NCBI RefSeq assembly: GCF_013409255.1
Contig: NZ_JACCAS010000001.1
Coordinates: forward strand, 2,604,001-2,668,000
Direction of reading: 5' to 3'
Length of the DNA stretch: 64,000 nucleotides
Source of the DNA: Paraburkholderia bryophila
GTDB lineage: Bacteria > Pseudomonadota > Gammaproteobacteria > Burkholderiales > Burkholderiaceae
The notes beneath the pieces are model-generated. The model was not told the origin of the DNA and made no database searches. It saw only the letters and a program-made list of their open reading frames with translations. Below, piece after piece: positions 9,331 to 17,378 of the stretch (position 1 is the stretch's first letter; each line of letters opens with the position of its first letter). The position numbers and the translations under genes are program-made.

Positions 9331-10182
9331 TTAAGTTAATGCGGGTTCGGCGACCGGTGTTTCAAGTTGCCGATAGTAGTTTGCCTCAGCTTCAGCAGGC
9401 GGGATGTAGCCGAGGGGTGCCATCAATCGATGATGATTGAACCAGGCCACCCATTCCAGCGTTGCCAACTCGACGGACTCCCGTGTTTTCCAGTTGCGGC
9501 GATGAATCAGTTCGGCCTTGTACAAACCGTTGATTGTCTCGGCCAGTGCATTGTCGTAACTGTCGCCACGGCTACCAACCGAGGGCTCGATTTCTGCTTC
9601 GGCCAGTCGCTCGCTATAGCGAATGCTAACGTATTGCGAGCCTCTGTCGGAGTGATGTATCAACGTTCCATCGCCGCCTGGGCGCCGCGCACAAAGTGCC
9701 TGTTCAAGTGCATCCAGAACGAAGTCTGTAGTCATCGACGAACTGACGCGCCAACCGACGATCCGTCGGGCGAACACGTCGATCACGAAGGCCACGTAGA
9801 GCCAGCCCTGCCACGTCGATACATAGGTGAAATCAGAAACCCAGAGCTCGTTTGGCCGGTCCGCCCTGAACTGCCGGTTGACCCGATCCAGCGGGCGAGC
9901 GGCCGCCGCATCGGCAATCGTCGTGCGAGCACGTTTGCCTCGCATTACGCCACGCAAACCCAGTTGCTTCATCAGCCGTTCGACCGTGCAGCGAGCCACC
10001 GCGATATGCTCCCGGTTCATCTGCTTCCAGACTTTATCCGCTCCGTAGACACGCAGGTTGGCTTGCCAGACACGCTGGATCTCGGGCCGCAGGCGTTCAT
10101 CGCGTATAGCGCGAGCGCAGCGGCGCGACGGATCGCGAAGCTGCGCAGCATGGCGCCGGTAGCCCGACGGGGCAATCCGCAA
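9331..10182 (-). CDS. IS3-family transposase OrfB (DDE catalytic domain)
   Basis: The coordinates give the stretch from the first usable start. The frame is open further upstream through [20 protein letters not shown] to about 10290 and is expressed as the C-terminal part of OrfAB by -1 frameshifting. An HTH_21-like segment (VYGADKVWKQMNRE) is followed by the rve integrase core. The catalytic residues lie in WVSDFTYVST, IHHSDRGSQYVS and DNALAETINGLYK, giving a complete D-D-E triad. Length and motifs are normal, so the enzyme looks functional. Confidence 0.93.
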   Translation of the reverse strand: MRIAPSGYRRHAAQLRDPSRRCARAIRDERLRPEIQRVWQANLRVYGADKVWKQMNREHIAVARCTVERLMKQLGLRGVMRGKRARTTIADAAAARPLDRVNRQFRADRPNELWVSDFTYVSTWQGWLYVAFVIDVFARRIVGWRVSSSMTTDFVLDALEQALCARRPGGDGTLIHHSDRGSQYVSIRYSERLAEAEIEPSVGSRGDSYDNALAETINGLYKAELIHRRNWKTRESVELATLEWVAWFNHHRLMAPLGYIPPAEAEANYYRQLETPVAEPALT

Positions 10183-10238
10183 GACCTTGCAGATCGGCTC
10201 GACCCCGAAGGTGTCGCGATGCTGATCGATGAAGGCCT

Positions 10239-10562
10239 TCAGGACTTCAGGCGGCGGTCGAGCTCCGCCTGGGCGAAAAACGCGCTCGCCAGTTTCAGAA
10301 TCTCGTTGGCGCGGCGCAGTTCCTTGACCTCGCGCTCCAGTGCTTTAAGACGTTCGCGTTCCGACGTGCTCACGCCCTCGCGCTCGCCACTATCGACTTC
10401 ATCTCGTTTGACCCACCCCAGCAATGTCTGGCTCGTGCAGCCGATCTTCGGGGCGATGGATTCGATCGCTGCCCACTGTGACGGATACTCGCCCCGATGC
10501 TCTTGCACCATGCGCACTGCACGTTCCCGGACTTCAGCAGAAAATTTGTTCGACTTGTTCAT
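10239..10562 (-). CDS. IS3-family transposase OrfA (HTH)
   Basis: A 107-residue protein starting [20 protein letters not shown]. It has an N-terminal helix-turn-helix (to about residue 55, ending [14 protein letters not shown]) and a leucine-zipper-like helix (about 65-95, ending [19 protein letters not shown]). It is the DNA-binding half of the transposase. Near its end the run GCG TTT TTC (about 10282-10290 on the minus strand) offers a slippery site for the -1 shift into orfB, making the OrfAB fusion that performs transposition. Confidence 0.93.
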   Translation of the reverse strand: MNKSNKFSAEVRERAVRMVQEHRGEYPSQWAAIESIAPKIGCTSQTLLGWVKRDEVDSGEREGVSTSERERLKALEREVKELRRANEILKLASAFFAQAELDRRLKS

Positions 10563-10870
10563 GGCTCCATTCTCTCAAGAGTTGGAGCCTCCACCAAATC
10601 CGGGGCGGTTCAGATTGACATCGATTCCAGTAGCCGCGACATGTCATTAAAGCCGACGTCCTTGTCCCTCTCAATACGAAGTTGAAGAAGCGCGACATCC
10701 TGGTTCAGGTTCTTAATCAGCGATTCAATCAAAATTACCTCGCTATTCCGTTTGCTGGTGTCCTTTCGAGCCGCCTGCTGACTATGCCACCTTCCGGTAG
10801 CGCCGGGAAGCCGCCGGCGTAGTGGAAGCCCCCGTCTCCCCGCACCAATAGCCTGACCGATTTCGCGGTT

Positions 10871-12052
10871 TCACTGGAACGCCTCGGGGAATCTCGCCCA
10901 TTCGGCGATGTCCTCGGCGGAAAGCCGTCGCGCAGTTCCATCCCCGATCCACCAGTCACTACCGTCGGCGAGCCGTGCGGTAAGCGCGCCGTGTTGACCA
11001 AGTATCAGAGGACGCCGAATAGCATCCACGACGGCAGCACCGTTCGGCTGTACGGTGCGAATCGCCGCTTCGGCTTCAGCGATCCATTGCTTGCGTTGCC
11101 GGAGCCCACTTATTACGCTTGCCTCTTCCCCGCCGACGACATCGAGGATAGAAGGGTTTCTAACTACCGCGTTGAGAACGAGCCGCGCGAGCTGCGTCGC
11201 TCCCCCCAAGTCCAGTTCTACCGTGGAGCCTGCATGCGACAGCCTAGATCGCGCCGCGTACAACCTTCCGGCCGCTGTAGCCTGTAGAGCAGCTTCCTTT
11301 TCAGTTCCACCCAGCGACAGCACAGCGCGCCTCACAAGAGCCCGTATTGCGGCCGTGTGGGATTCAAACTTCAGGTTGCGTAGAGCGCTCGACAGCCCCG
11401 CGTCACAGAATGCTTCAGCTTCGATAAGCTTCTCGTCGATCCAGGCGGTTGTGACCGCGTTGCGTTTCGCATGAGCGGCCAAAGCATCGAGGATCGTCAG
11501 TTTGGCCAGAAAGAGAGAGCGCGGCAGAAAGTCATACTGAGACGCGATGTACAGGTCCAGAGCGGCGAGAACCCTCTCATCGGTCACAGAAGGGCAGCTC
11601 GCAAGCGTCGTTTCCAGCACGTCCTTTCCGTTCCAGCTACATGCCCCCGTAGCATCGAGCCACGTCGGGGCCGGTGTCAGGTGAGCCGGGATCAGCGTTG
11701 GGAGAGAGCCGTCATAGGTTGCGAGCGAAGATACATGCAATTCGTGGACAGGAATGCGGAAGTTGGCGCCCGTGTTCATCGAAAGAACGGGGACCCGCGT
11801 GCGCAAGTCGGCGAGAAGGCTGCGTGCCTCCAATTCGCACAAGGGATCAAACAAGAGCCATTGCTTGATCATCGTGGCGCTCGCCGAGACGAACGACACG
11901 TATGGTTCGCGATCGAGTAGCTGCGCCTTTCGGCCAAGCAAGGTTACGCACCCGTCAGGGGGAGCTTCAAGCAGCATGCCAGGCGTAGTCTCGAGTGGGA
12001 CGTGCAACCAATGTTGGTCGGGTACTGACATATCGTTATCCGAAAAATGCAC
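10871..12052 (-). CDS. HEPN-like (Apea-type) protein of unknown role
   Basis: The start is GTG 12052, preceded by AAGGG at 7 bases; an ATG seven codons further in is the alternative. The product has 393 residues. The C-terminal half (about 180-300) is helical and contains RLYAARSRLSHAG at 263-275, which has the R-x4-H arrangement (R268, H273) of HEPN ribonucleases and resembles the RS-x-LSHG signature of Apea-like HEPN domains. The N-terminal half is unrecognised. HEPN proteins commonly act as RNases in phage-triggered responses. That role is inferred here from one motif plus the neighbouring defence genes. The upstream region is shortened by the IS1182-type element. Confidence 0.58.
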   Translation of the reverse strand: MHFSDNDMSVPDQHWLHVPLETTPGMLLEAPPDGCVTLLGRKAQLLDREPYVSFVSASATMIKQWLLFDPLCELEARSLLADLRTRVPVLSMNTGANFRIPVHELHVSSLATYDGSLPTLIPAHLTPAPTWLDATGACSWNGKDVLETTLASCPSVTDERVLAALDLYIASQYDFLPRSLFLAKLTILDALAAHAKRNAVTTAWIDEKLIEAEAFCDAGLSSALRNLKFESHTAAIRALVRRAVLSLGGTEKEAALQATAAGRLYAARSRLSHAGSTVELDLGGATQLARLVLNAVVRNPSILDVVGGEEASVISGLRQRKQWIAEAEAAIRTVQPNGAAVVDAIRRPLILGQHGALTARLADGSDWWIGDGTARRLSAEDIAEWARFPEAFQ

Positions 12053-12142
12053 CGATTGCCCTTAGCTTCGAACGACCGTTTTCTGGTTGTGCCAACGCCT
12101 GAGTGACCAAGCGAAGTCGCGACCGAAGGTCTTTTCTTGGCC

Positions 12143-13772
12143 GAGGCTGTGTGAAAACGACCTTATCGCCTAAACTGAATTAACGCGTTGAGACCGGGTG
12201 ACTCATGAAGCGATTCGTTGAAGGCGATGACCGCAAGCAGGTCGCATTACTTCCCGAATGCGTCGATGACTACATCGAACAGGACAACCCGGTCAGGATC
12301 ATAGACGTCTTCGTCGATGAACTGGATCTTGCGGAACTCGGCTTCAACGGCGCCACGCCGGCCACCACAGGTCGCCCCTCGTATCATCCGGGCGTGATGC
12401 TCAAGCTCTACATCTACGGCTATCTGAACCGTGTACCTTCAAGCCGGCGTCTTGAGCGCGAATGTCAGCGCAATGTCGAGATGATGTGGTTGACAGGTCG
12501 GCTGGCACCTGACTTCAAGACGATTGCCGACTTTCGCCGTGATAACGGTGCGGCTATTCGCAACGTCTGCAAGCGCTTCGTCGAATTGTGTCGCGGGATG
12601 AAGTTGCTGACCAGTGACACCGTGGCCATCGACGGCAGCAAGTTCAAGGCAGTGAACAGTCGGGACAGGAATTACACGGCGGGCAAGATCGATAAGCGCC
12701 AGCAGCAGATCGAGGAAAGCGTACAGCGATATCTCGACGCGATTGAAACCGCGGACCGGATCAATCCGACGGGCTTCGATGTGAAGACCGTAGACCTGTA
12801 CGGGAAGATCGCCCGTTTGCGTCAGCAGATGCGCGAACTCGAACAGATCAGAAAGGAGTTGAAGAAGCAGCCGGACCAGCAACTGTCGCTCACAGATCCG
12901 GATTCCCGCTCCATGACCAGTAGTGGCAAAGGGACCGGAACGGTGGGCTACAACGTGCAGGCGGCTGTAGACACAAAGCATCACCTGATCGTTGAACACG
13001 AGGTGACGAATGTCGGAAACGATCGCGGACAACTCAGCAGGATGGGCGTGTCGGCCAGCAAGGCGATGGGCAGGACGGGACTGAAGGTGCTAGCCGATCG
13101 GGGCTACTACAGCGGTCCTGAGATTCGTGCGTGCGAGCAGGCTGGCATTACCGCCTATGTGCCCAAACCGCTCACCTCGGGCTCACGGAAGAAAGGTCTC
13201 TTTACGAAGCGCGACTTCATCTACGCCAAAAAGGACGATGAGTACCGGTGCCCGGCAGGCGAGCGCGCCATTCGACGGTTCACGACAGTTGAGCACGGTA
13301 TGAATCTGCAGGTGTACTGGCCCAGTGCCTGCCCGGAATGCCATCTGAAGGAGCGATGTTCTACCAGCGCCTATCGCCGCATCCGACGTTGGGAGCATGA
13401 ACATGTACTGGAAGCCATGCAGCGTCGGCTGGAACGCAAGTCTGATGCAATGACCATCCGCAGAAGCACCGTCGAACATGTCTTCGGCACGCTCAAACAC
13501 TGGATGCGGTCCACACACTTCCTCACGCGCACGCTGGCGCGGGTGAGTACCGAAATGAGCCTTCAGGTATTGGCGTACAACATCAGGCGCGCCATCAACA
13601 TACTCGGTGTTGAACGAACGATGAAAGCCATGAAGATAGCTGGAAGCTGACGCCCCGAGGGGCTTATTTGCGCCTGCGATGTTCGATTAGCCTGAACCCG
13701 ATGCATTAAACTTGATCGACCTGGCTGGCAACCTTGCCATCTGCGGCAAAAGTTGAGTTTCCACACAGCCTC
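12143..13772 (+). mobile_element. IS1182-family insertion sequence
   Basis: The 1630-base element is bounded by imperfect inverted repeats starting GAGGCTGTGTG at both ends, with AAAC one base further in. A GGCC copy abuts each end (12139-12142 and 13773-13776), consistent with a 4-bp palindromic target duplication. A single transposase gene fills the inside. A short hairpin (GCCCC GA GGGGC) follows the transposase stop. It sits between the HEPN-like gene and the DUF932 module without breaking an evident gene. Confidence 0.85.
12205..13650 (+). CDS. IS1182-family transposase
   Basis: A 481-residue protein. The N-terminal DUF772-type domain (about 40-120) includes YHPGVMLKLYIYGYLN and RRLERECQRNVEMMWL. 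The DDE_Tnp_1-like catalytic part includes VAIDGSKFKAVNS, VLADRGYYSGPEIRA and a C-terminal STVEHVFGTLKHWM segment that would supply the acidic triad. A Cys-rich patch (CPAGERAI, CPECHLKERCS) is normal for the family. The frame is full length and intact, so the element may be active. Confidence 0.94.
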   Translation: MKRFVEGDDRKQVALLPECVDDYIEQDNPVRIIDVFVDELDLAELGFNGATPATTGRPSYHPGVMLKLYIYGYLNRVPSSRRLERECQRNVEMMWLTGRLAPDFKTIADFRRDNGAAIRNVCKRFVELCRGMKLLTSDTVAIDGSKFKAVNSRDRNYTAGKIDKRQQQIEESVQRYLDAIETADRINPTGFDVKTVDLYGKIARLRQQMRELEQIRKELKKQPDQQLSLTDPDSRSMTSSGKGTGTVGYNVQAAVDTKHHLIVEHEVTNVGNDRGQLSRMGVSASKAMGRTGLKVLADRGYYSGPEIRACEQAGITAYVPKPLTSGSRKKGLFTKRDFIYAKKDDEYRCPAGERAIRRFTTVEHGMNLQVYWPSACPECHLKERCSTSAYRRIRRWEHEHVLEAMQRRLERKSDAMTIRRSTVEHVFGTLKHWMRSTHFLTRTLARVSTEMSLQVLAYNIRRAINILGVERTMKAMKIAGS

Positions 13773-13896
13773 GGCCGGAACCAGGCAACACGTCTACTGA
13801 ATCCTAGAAAATTTCGAACATATATCACCTCAGTGAGAATTCCTCCCGGTATGCCTTGGCAACGCCGCGTGCCCTGAACTCACACGAGACTGATAT

Positions 13897-14238
13897 ATGA
13901 ACCATTCCCTTTTCTGTCCCCGCTGTAACTCTACCCGCATTACCACGCGAGATTACGCCCGCAAAGCCGGTGGTGCTATCGGAGCAACTGCCGGTGCCGC
14001 CGGCTCTGCCGCCGCAGCACTTGGCGGTGCCGAAGCTGGTGCTGCCCTCGGCTTCGTCGCTGGGCCGATCGGCTCGATCTTCGGCGGACTAGCCGGGGCA
14101 CTTCTAGGAGCGTTGGTCGGAGGCGCGGCTGGCTGCGCAGCGGGCTCAGCTGTCGGCGAGCAGATCGACGCGCACGTACTCGACAACTACGTCTGTCAGG
14201 AGTGCGGCAATACCTTCGGCACACAGCGCGCGTCCTGA
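13897..14238 (+). CDS. Zinc-ribbon protein with central glycine-zipper membrane region
   Basis: A 113-residue protein. A Cys pair at the N-terminus (FCPRC, residues 7-10) and another at the C-terminus (VCQECG, about 99-103) could join into one zinc ribbon. Between them lies an uninterrupted run of Gly, Ala and small residues (about 25-90) with GxxxG spacing, including AGPIGSIFGGLAGALLGALV, as in glycine-zipper membrane proteins. Both ends would face the same side of a membrane. It stands first in the ICE-like module, upstream of DUF932. No function is assigned. Confidence 0.75.
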   Translation: MNHSLFCPRCNSTRITTRDYARKAGGAIGATAGAAGSAAAALGGAEAGAALGFVAGPIGSIFGGLAGALLGALVGGAAGCAAGSAVGEQIDAHVLDNYVCQECGNTFGTQRAS

Positions 14239-14284
14239 CGTCCGCCAGCTTTTTCGTTCCACCCGTTTCAGTCTTTGACAAGCC

Positions 14285-14314
14285 ATACCTACAGCCCTTC
14301 GGGGCTGTAGGTAT
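14285..14314 (+). terminator. Perfect 13-bp stem-loop with TTCG tetraloop
   Basis: Arms ATACCTACAGCCC and GGGCTGTAGGTAT close a TTCG loop. The stem is very stable but is followed by ATTTGCG rather than a long T tract, so it may be a partial terminator, an attenuator or an mRNA-processing site between the zinc-ribbon gene and the DUF932 gene. Confidence 0.6.
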
Positions 14315-14361
14315 TTGCGCTGCCTGCTTCCTTCGCACCTCTCCCTATCAGGAATACCATC

Positions 14362-15330
14362 ATGCATCTCGTTCAATCCATGGCCTACATCAATGAAACG
14401 CCCTGGCACGGTTTGGGCAACCAGCTCGCGCCCAACCAACCGCTCGAAGTCTGGGCACAGCAAGCCGGTATGAATTGGCGGATCGAAGAAACCGAAGTCC
14501 GGTTTGTCTCGGGCAGCGCCGGTTCCAGCCTGGGTTCGATCCACGCCTTTCCCGAGCAGAAGGTCCTCTACCGTTCGGATACAAAGGCTCCGCTCTCGGT
14601 AGTATCCCGTCGCTTCCAAGTTGTGCAACCGGCGGAAATTATCGAGTTCTACCGCGATCTCGTCGACGTATCGGGCTATGAACTTGAAACCGCTGGGGTA
14701 CTCAAAGACGGAAAAAAATTATGGGCACTCGCGAAGACTGGCCAGAGCGCCACGCTCAGAGGCCGTGACCGCGTCAATGGATATCTCCTATTAGCGACCG
14801 CCTGTGACGGCACGCTCGCGACGACCGCCCAGTTCACATCCGTCCGTGTCGTGTGTAACAACACGCTGGCGATTGCGCTGGGAGACAGCACCGGCGCCGT
14901 CAAGGTGCCGCACCGCAGCCAGTTCAACGCGCAGGCCGTGAAACGTCAGTTGGGAATCGCGGTCTCCTCCTGGGACGGCTTTATGGCCCGCATGAAAGCG
15001 CTCAGCGATTGCAAAGTCAATGACACCACGTCCGAAGCTTTCTTTCGCCGTGTGCTGACCTATCAGGCCACGGGCGGCAATGCACCCGTGGCAGCCACCA
15101 ACGACAGCGCAATCAAGGCGGTGCAGGAACTGTTCGCCGGTCGTGGCAAGGGAGCCGAAATGGCCTCCGCAGCAGGCACAGCATGGGGGCTGCTCAACAG
15201 CGTCACCGAGTTTGTCGATCACCAGCGCCGCGCACGCAGCGAAGATCATCGGCGTGATGCCGCCTGGTTTGGAACAGGTGCGACCCTCAAGCAAAAAGCG
15301 TGGGACGAGGCCATGAAGCTTGTCGCGTGA
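14362..15330 (+). CDS. DUF932 domain protein (phage/plasmid-type)
   Basis: A 322-residue protein starting MHLVQSMAYINETPWHGLG, the usual N-terminus of DUF932 proteins, with QVVQPAEIIEFYRDLVD and the downstream RVVCNNTLAIAL block also typical. The family is common on conjugative plasmids and ICEs. Its biochemical role is unknown, although location beside exonuclease and recombination genes suggests DNA metabolism after transfer. AGGA lies 8 bases before the ATG. It is followed by the YqaJ gene across a short gap with a stem-loop. Confidence 0.9.
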   Translation: MHLVQSMAYINETPWHGLGNQLAPNQPLEVWAQQAGMNWRIEETEVRFVSGSAGSSLGSIHAFPEQKVLYRSDTKAPLSVVSRRFQVVQPAEIIEFYRDLVDVSGYELETAGVLKDGKKLWALAKTGQSATLRGRDRVNGYLLLATACDGTLATTAQFTSVRVVCNNTLAIALGDSTGAVKVPHRSQFNAQAVKRQLGIAVSSWDGFMARMKALSDCKVNDTTSEAFFRRVLTYQATGGNAPVAATNDSAIKAVQELFAGRGKGAEMASAAGTAWGLLNSVTEFVDHQRRARSEDHRRDAAWFGTGATLKQKAWDEAMKLVA

Positions 15331-15352
15331 GTCCGTTTCATTACCTCATACG

Positions 15353-15381
15353 TGCCCGGTCGGGATCGATCCCACCGGGCA
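15353..15381 (+). other. Stem-loop in the DUF932-YqaJ gap
   Basis: Arms TGCCCGGT and ACCGGGCA pair 8 bp, and the 13-base loop contains the palindrome GGGATCGATCCC. It lies 22 bases upstream of the YqaJ start codon, close to its ribosome binding site GGAGGTGG. It is one of three comparable stem-loops in this operon. Confidence 0.55.
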
Positions 15382-15402
15382 TTTCTGTTTGTGGAGGTGG
15401 AT

Positions 15403-16398
15403 ATGGCGTTACCTGAGCCTTCAGAGGCTTGCAGCAACCGTCCTGCACTGCGACTCGTCGACACGAAGAAAATGCCGCGCGAAGACTGGCTTGAAGTGAG
15501 GAAATCGGGGATCGGCGGTTCAGATGCTGCTGCCGCCGTGGGGCTTTCACCGTACATGAGCCCTCTGGAACTCTGGCTTATCAAGACCGGGCGCGATGCA
15601 AACCTTCCCCGGCCCGATCCCGACGACACGACTGAGCCAATCTACTGGGGAACCTTGCTGGAGCCAATCGTGGCAGCGTCTTATACAAAGCAGACGGGAA
15701 ATCGGGTCCGGCGCGTCAATGCCGTTCTCCAGCATCCGACCATTCCTTTCATGCTCGCCAACGTCGATCGGGAAGTCGTCGGCAAGCGCGACGTTCAATT
15801 GCTTGAATGCAAGACGGCGGGAGAATTTGGCTCACGGCTTTGGCGCGAAGGCGTTCCAGAATACGTGCAAGTTCAAGTCCAGCACCAGCTTTCTGTGACA
15901 GGCAAACAGGCCGTCGATGTCGCCGTGCTGCTGTGCGGCCAGAAGCTGGATGTTCATCGCATCGAGCGCGACGACGCATTGATCGCCCGTCTCATCCAAC
16001 TGGAAGCGGCGTTCTGGCGGTATGTCGAAACTGATACACCGCCGCCAGCGGAAGGTTCTGAATCGGCTGATCGTGCGCTGCGATGTCTCTATCCGGGTAC
16101 GGGCGGTGCAGTCGATTTCACCGACGACAGGAACCTGTCGGCGACGTTTGCCGATCTGGTGGCCGTGCGGGCAGACATTGACGCCCGCGCGCAGGTCGAA
16201 GCGCAGCTTAAGCAGGCCATCCAGCAGGCGATGGGAGAAACCGACCGCGCCCAGTTCGAAACAGGCTCGGTGTCGTTCAAACGCAGCAGGGACGGTTCTG
16301 GCGTCGATCTTAAACGCCTGCTCGCCGATCATCCCGAGCTTGCTACGCAGTACGCAGTCACGAAACCGGGTACGCGCCGGTTTCTCGTTTCGATCTGA
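15403..16398 (+). CDS. YqaJ-family exonuclease/recombinase
   Basis: The ATG at 15403 follows GGAGGTGG and gives 331 residues. The N-terminus has WLEVRKSGIGGSDAAAAVG, the opening of YqaJ/lambda-exonuclease folds. The core has MLANVDREV with a downstream LLECKTA, the D and E-x-K of a PD-(D/E)XK site, and then YVQVQVQHQL, the Q-x-QHQ-helix typical of the family. Such enzymes resect double-stranded DNA for single-strand annealing recombination. The C-terminal 90 residues are a less conserved helical tail. No RecT/Beta annealase follows; the next gene is gp3-like. Confidence 0.9.
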   Translation: MALPEPSEACSNRPALRLVDTKKMPREDWLEVRKSGIGGSDAAAAVGLSPYMSPLELWLIKTGRDANLPRPDPDDTTEPIYWGTLLEPIVAASYTKQTGNRVRRVNAVLQHPTIPFMLANVDREVVGKRDVQLLECKTAGEFGSRLWREGVPEYVQVQVQHQLSVTGKQAVDVAVLLCGQKLDVHRIERDDALIARLIQLEAAFWRYVETDTPPPAEGSESADRALRCLYPGTGGAVDFTDDRNLSATFADLVAVRADIDARAQVEAQLKQAIQQAMGETDRAQFETGSVSFKRSRDGSGVDLKRLLADHPELATQYAVTKPGTRRFLVSI

Positions 16399-16433
16399 TT
16401 TTCATTCCCCCTATCTAGTACAGGAGCATCCCC

Positions 16434-17378
16434 ATGCTAAAAGGACTCGCGATTACTCCGCCCGTGGTCGGGCGAATCTCGATCGGTCGTGTGGTCGAGA
16501 AGAACGGGAAGCGCATTCCCGAGCGGGACGACGCTTTTACTATCACAACGCAGGTACAGCAGCGCGGCGGTGAATGGATGTTGCACCCGCTCAACGAATC
16601 GCTTCGCAAGGCCACCACAGGCAAGCTGCGCGCGATCCCCGTGCGCCTTCTGTTCAACGACCCCGACCTGAACCTTCGCGCCGAATACTCGTGTTTCGAT
16701 CGGGAAACCGGGCGGCCGGTGTGCGTCGGTAACGGTGAGACCTGCCGCCGCGCTGGTCACGAAGGTATTGAGGAACTGCCGTGTCCGACGCCAGACGGCT
16801 GCGCCTTCGGTCAAGGCGGAGCCTGCAAGCCCTACGGCCGACTCAATGTGCTGATCGGCGATGAGGACGAGATGGGTAGCTTCTGCTTCAGAACCACGAG
16901 TTTCAATTCGATCAGGACGCTCGCCGCGCGTCTGCATTACTTCGCGGCAGTATCGGGCAACGTGCTGGCGTGCCTCCCACTGGAACTGAAACTTCGTGGC
17001 AAGTCCACCACGCAGAGCTATCGTTCCGCGATCTACTACGTCGATCTTTGCGTGCGGACCGGAGGCACGCTTGAAACCTCGATCACGGAGGCGCGTGAAC
17101 TGGATGCTCGGCGCAAGGCGGCTGGGTTCGATCAGGTGGCGCTCGATACCGCTGCGCGTGCCGGGTTCGCCAACGGCGCATTCGAGGACAGTATCGAGGA
17201 GCGCGCCGCCGTTGCCGAAGAGTTTTTTCCGGCGGAACCGGGTGACGGCAGTGGTCATGACGCAGATCCCGGCGATCGTCGCGGTAACGATAGCGACACT
17301 ACGCGCGCAACCGCCACATCCAGCCTGCAAAACCGGCTCGACCAGCGAGCCGCGTTGCTCGGCGGGAAAGCGGCATGA
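16434..17378 (+). CDS. Gp3/recombination-directionality-factor-like protein
   Basis: A 314-residue protein starting MLKGLAITPPVVGRISIGRVV. It has a Cys-rich central part (about 100-140: GETCRRAG, ELPCPTPDGCAFGQGGACKPYGRL) and a following SIRTLAARLHYFAAVSG helix. This arrangement matches the family described as gp3-like or recombination directionality factor-like, often annotated as hydrolase or metal-binding protein on ICEs. The cysteines may bind zinc. AGGAG sits 7 bases upstream of the ATG. The acidic C-terminal 60 residues look disordered. In this module the protein may partner the YqaJ exonuclease; that is inference. Confidence 0.72.
   Translation: MLKGLAITPPVVGRISIGRVVEKNGKRIPERDDAFTITTQVQQRGGEWMLHPLNESLRKATTGKLRAIPVRLLFNDPDLNLRAEYSCFDRETGRPVCVGNGETCRRAGHEGIEELPCPTPDGCAFGQGGACKPYGRLNVLIGDEDEMGSFCFRTTSFNSIRTLAARLHYFAAVSGNVLACLPLELKLRGKSTTQSYRSAIYYVDLCVRTGGTLETSITEARELDARRKAAGFDQVALDTAARAGFANGAFEDSIEERAAVAEEFFPAEPGDGSGHDADPGDRRGNDSDTTRATATSSLQNRLDQRAALLGGKAA

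Larger units (their letters stand above)
9297..10612 (-). mobile_element. IS3-family insertion sequence, complete
   Basis: The element is 1316 bases with imperfect terminal inverted repeats: TGAACCGCCCCGG at both outer ends, then TGGAGGCT further in. It is flanked by a 3-bp direct repeat GAT (9294-9296 and 10613-10615), as expected for the IS3 group. Both reading frames, orfA and orfB, are open and overlap with a -1 shift, and the DDE residues are present, so it may still be active. Transcription is leftward, the same as the gene it interrupts. Confidence 0.93.
8508..10732 (-). pseudogene. SMEK-domain-like gene split by an IS3-family element
   Basis: The 5' part is 10613-10732 (probable TTG start at 10732 preceded by GAGG) and the 3' part is 8508-9296. 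Removing the element at 9297-10612 and one copy of the flanking GAT restores one continuous 301-codon frame. Its junction reads LLESMSI-QFFKAVGIANLK, a typical SMEK-type N-terminal segment, followed by NFPAIDAAD and IAVQVTSVADARKI. This domain sits at the N-terminus of varied proteins found in defence contexts; the function is not established. The C-terminal 170 residues are unrecognised. The gene is interrupted, although the 3' part could be translated from the internal GTG at 9278. The insertion looks recent because the frame is otherwise intact. Confidence 0.75.
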
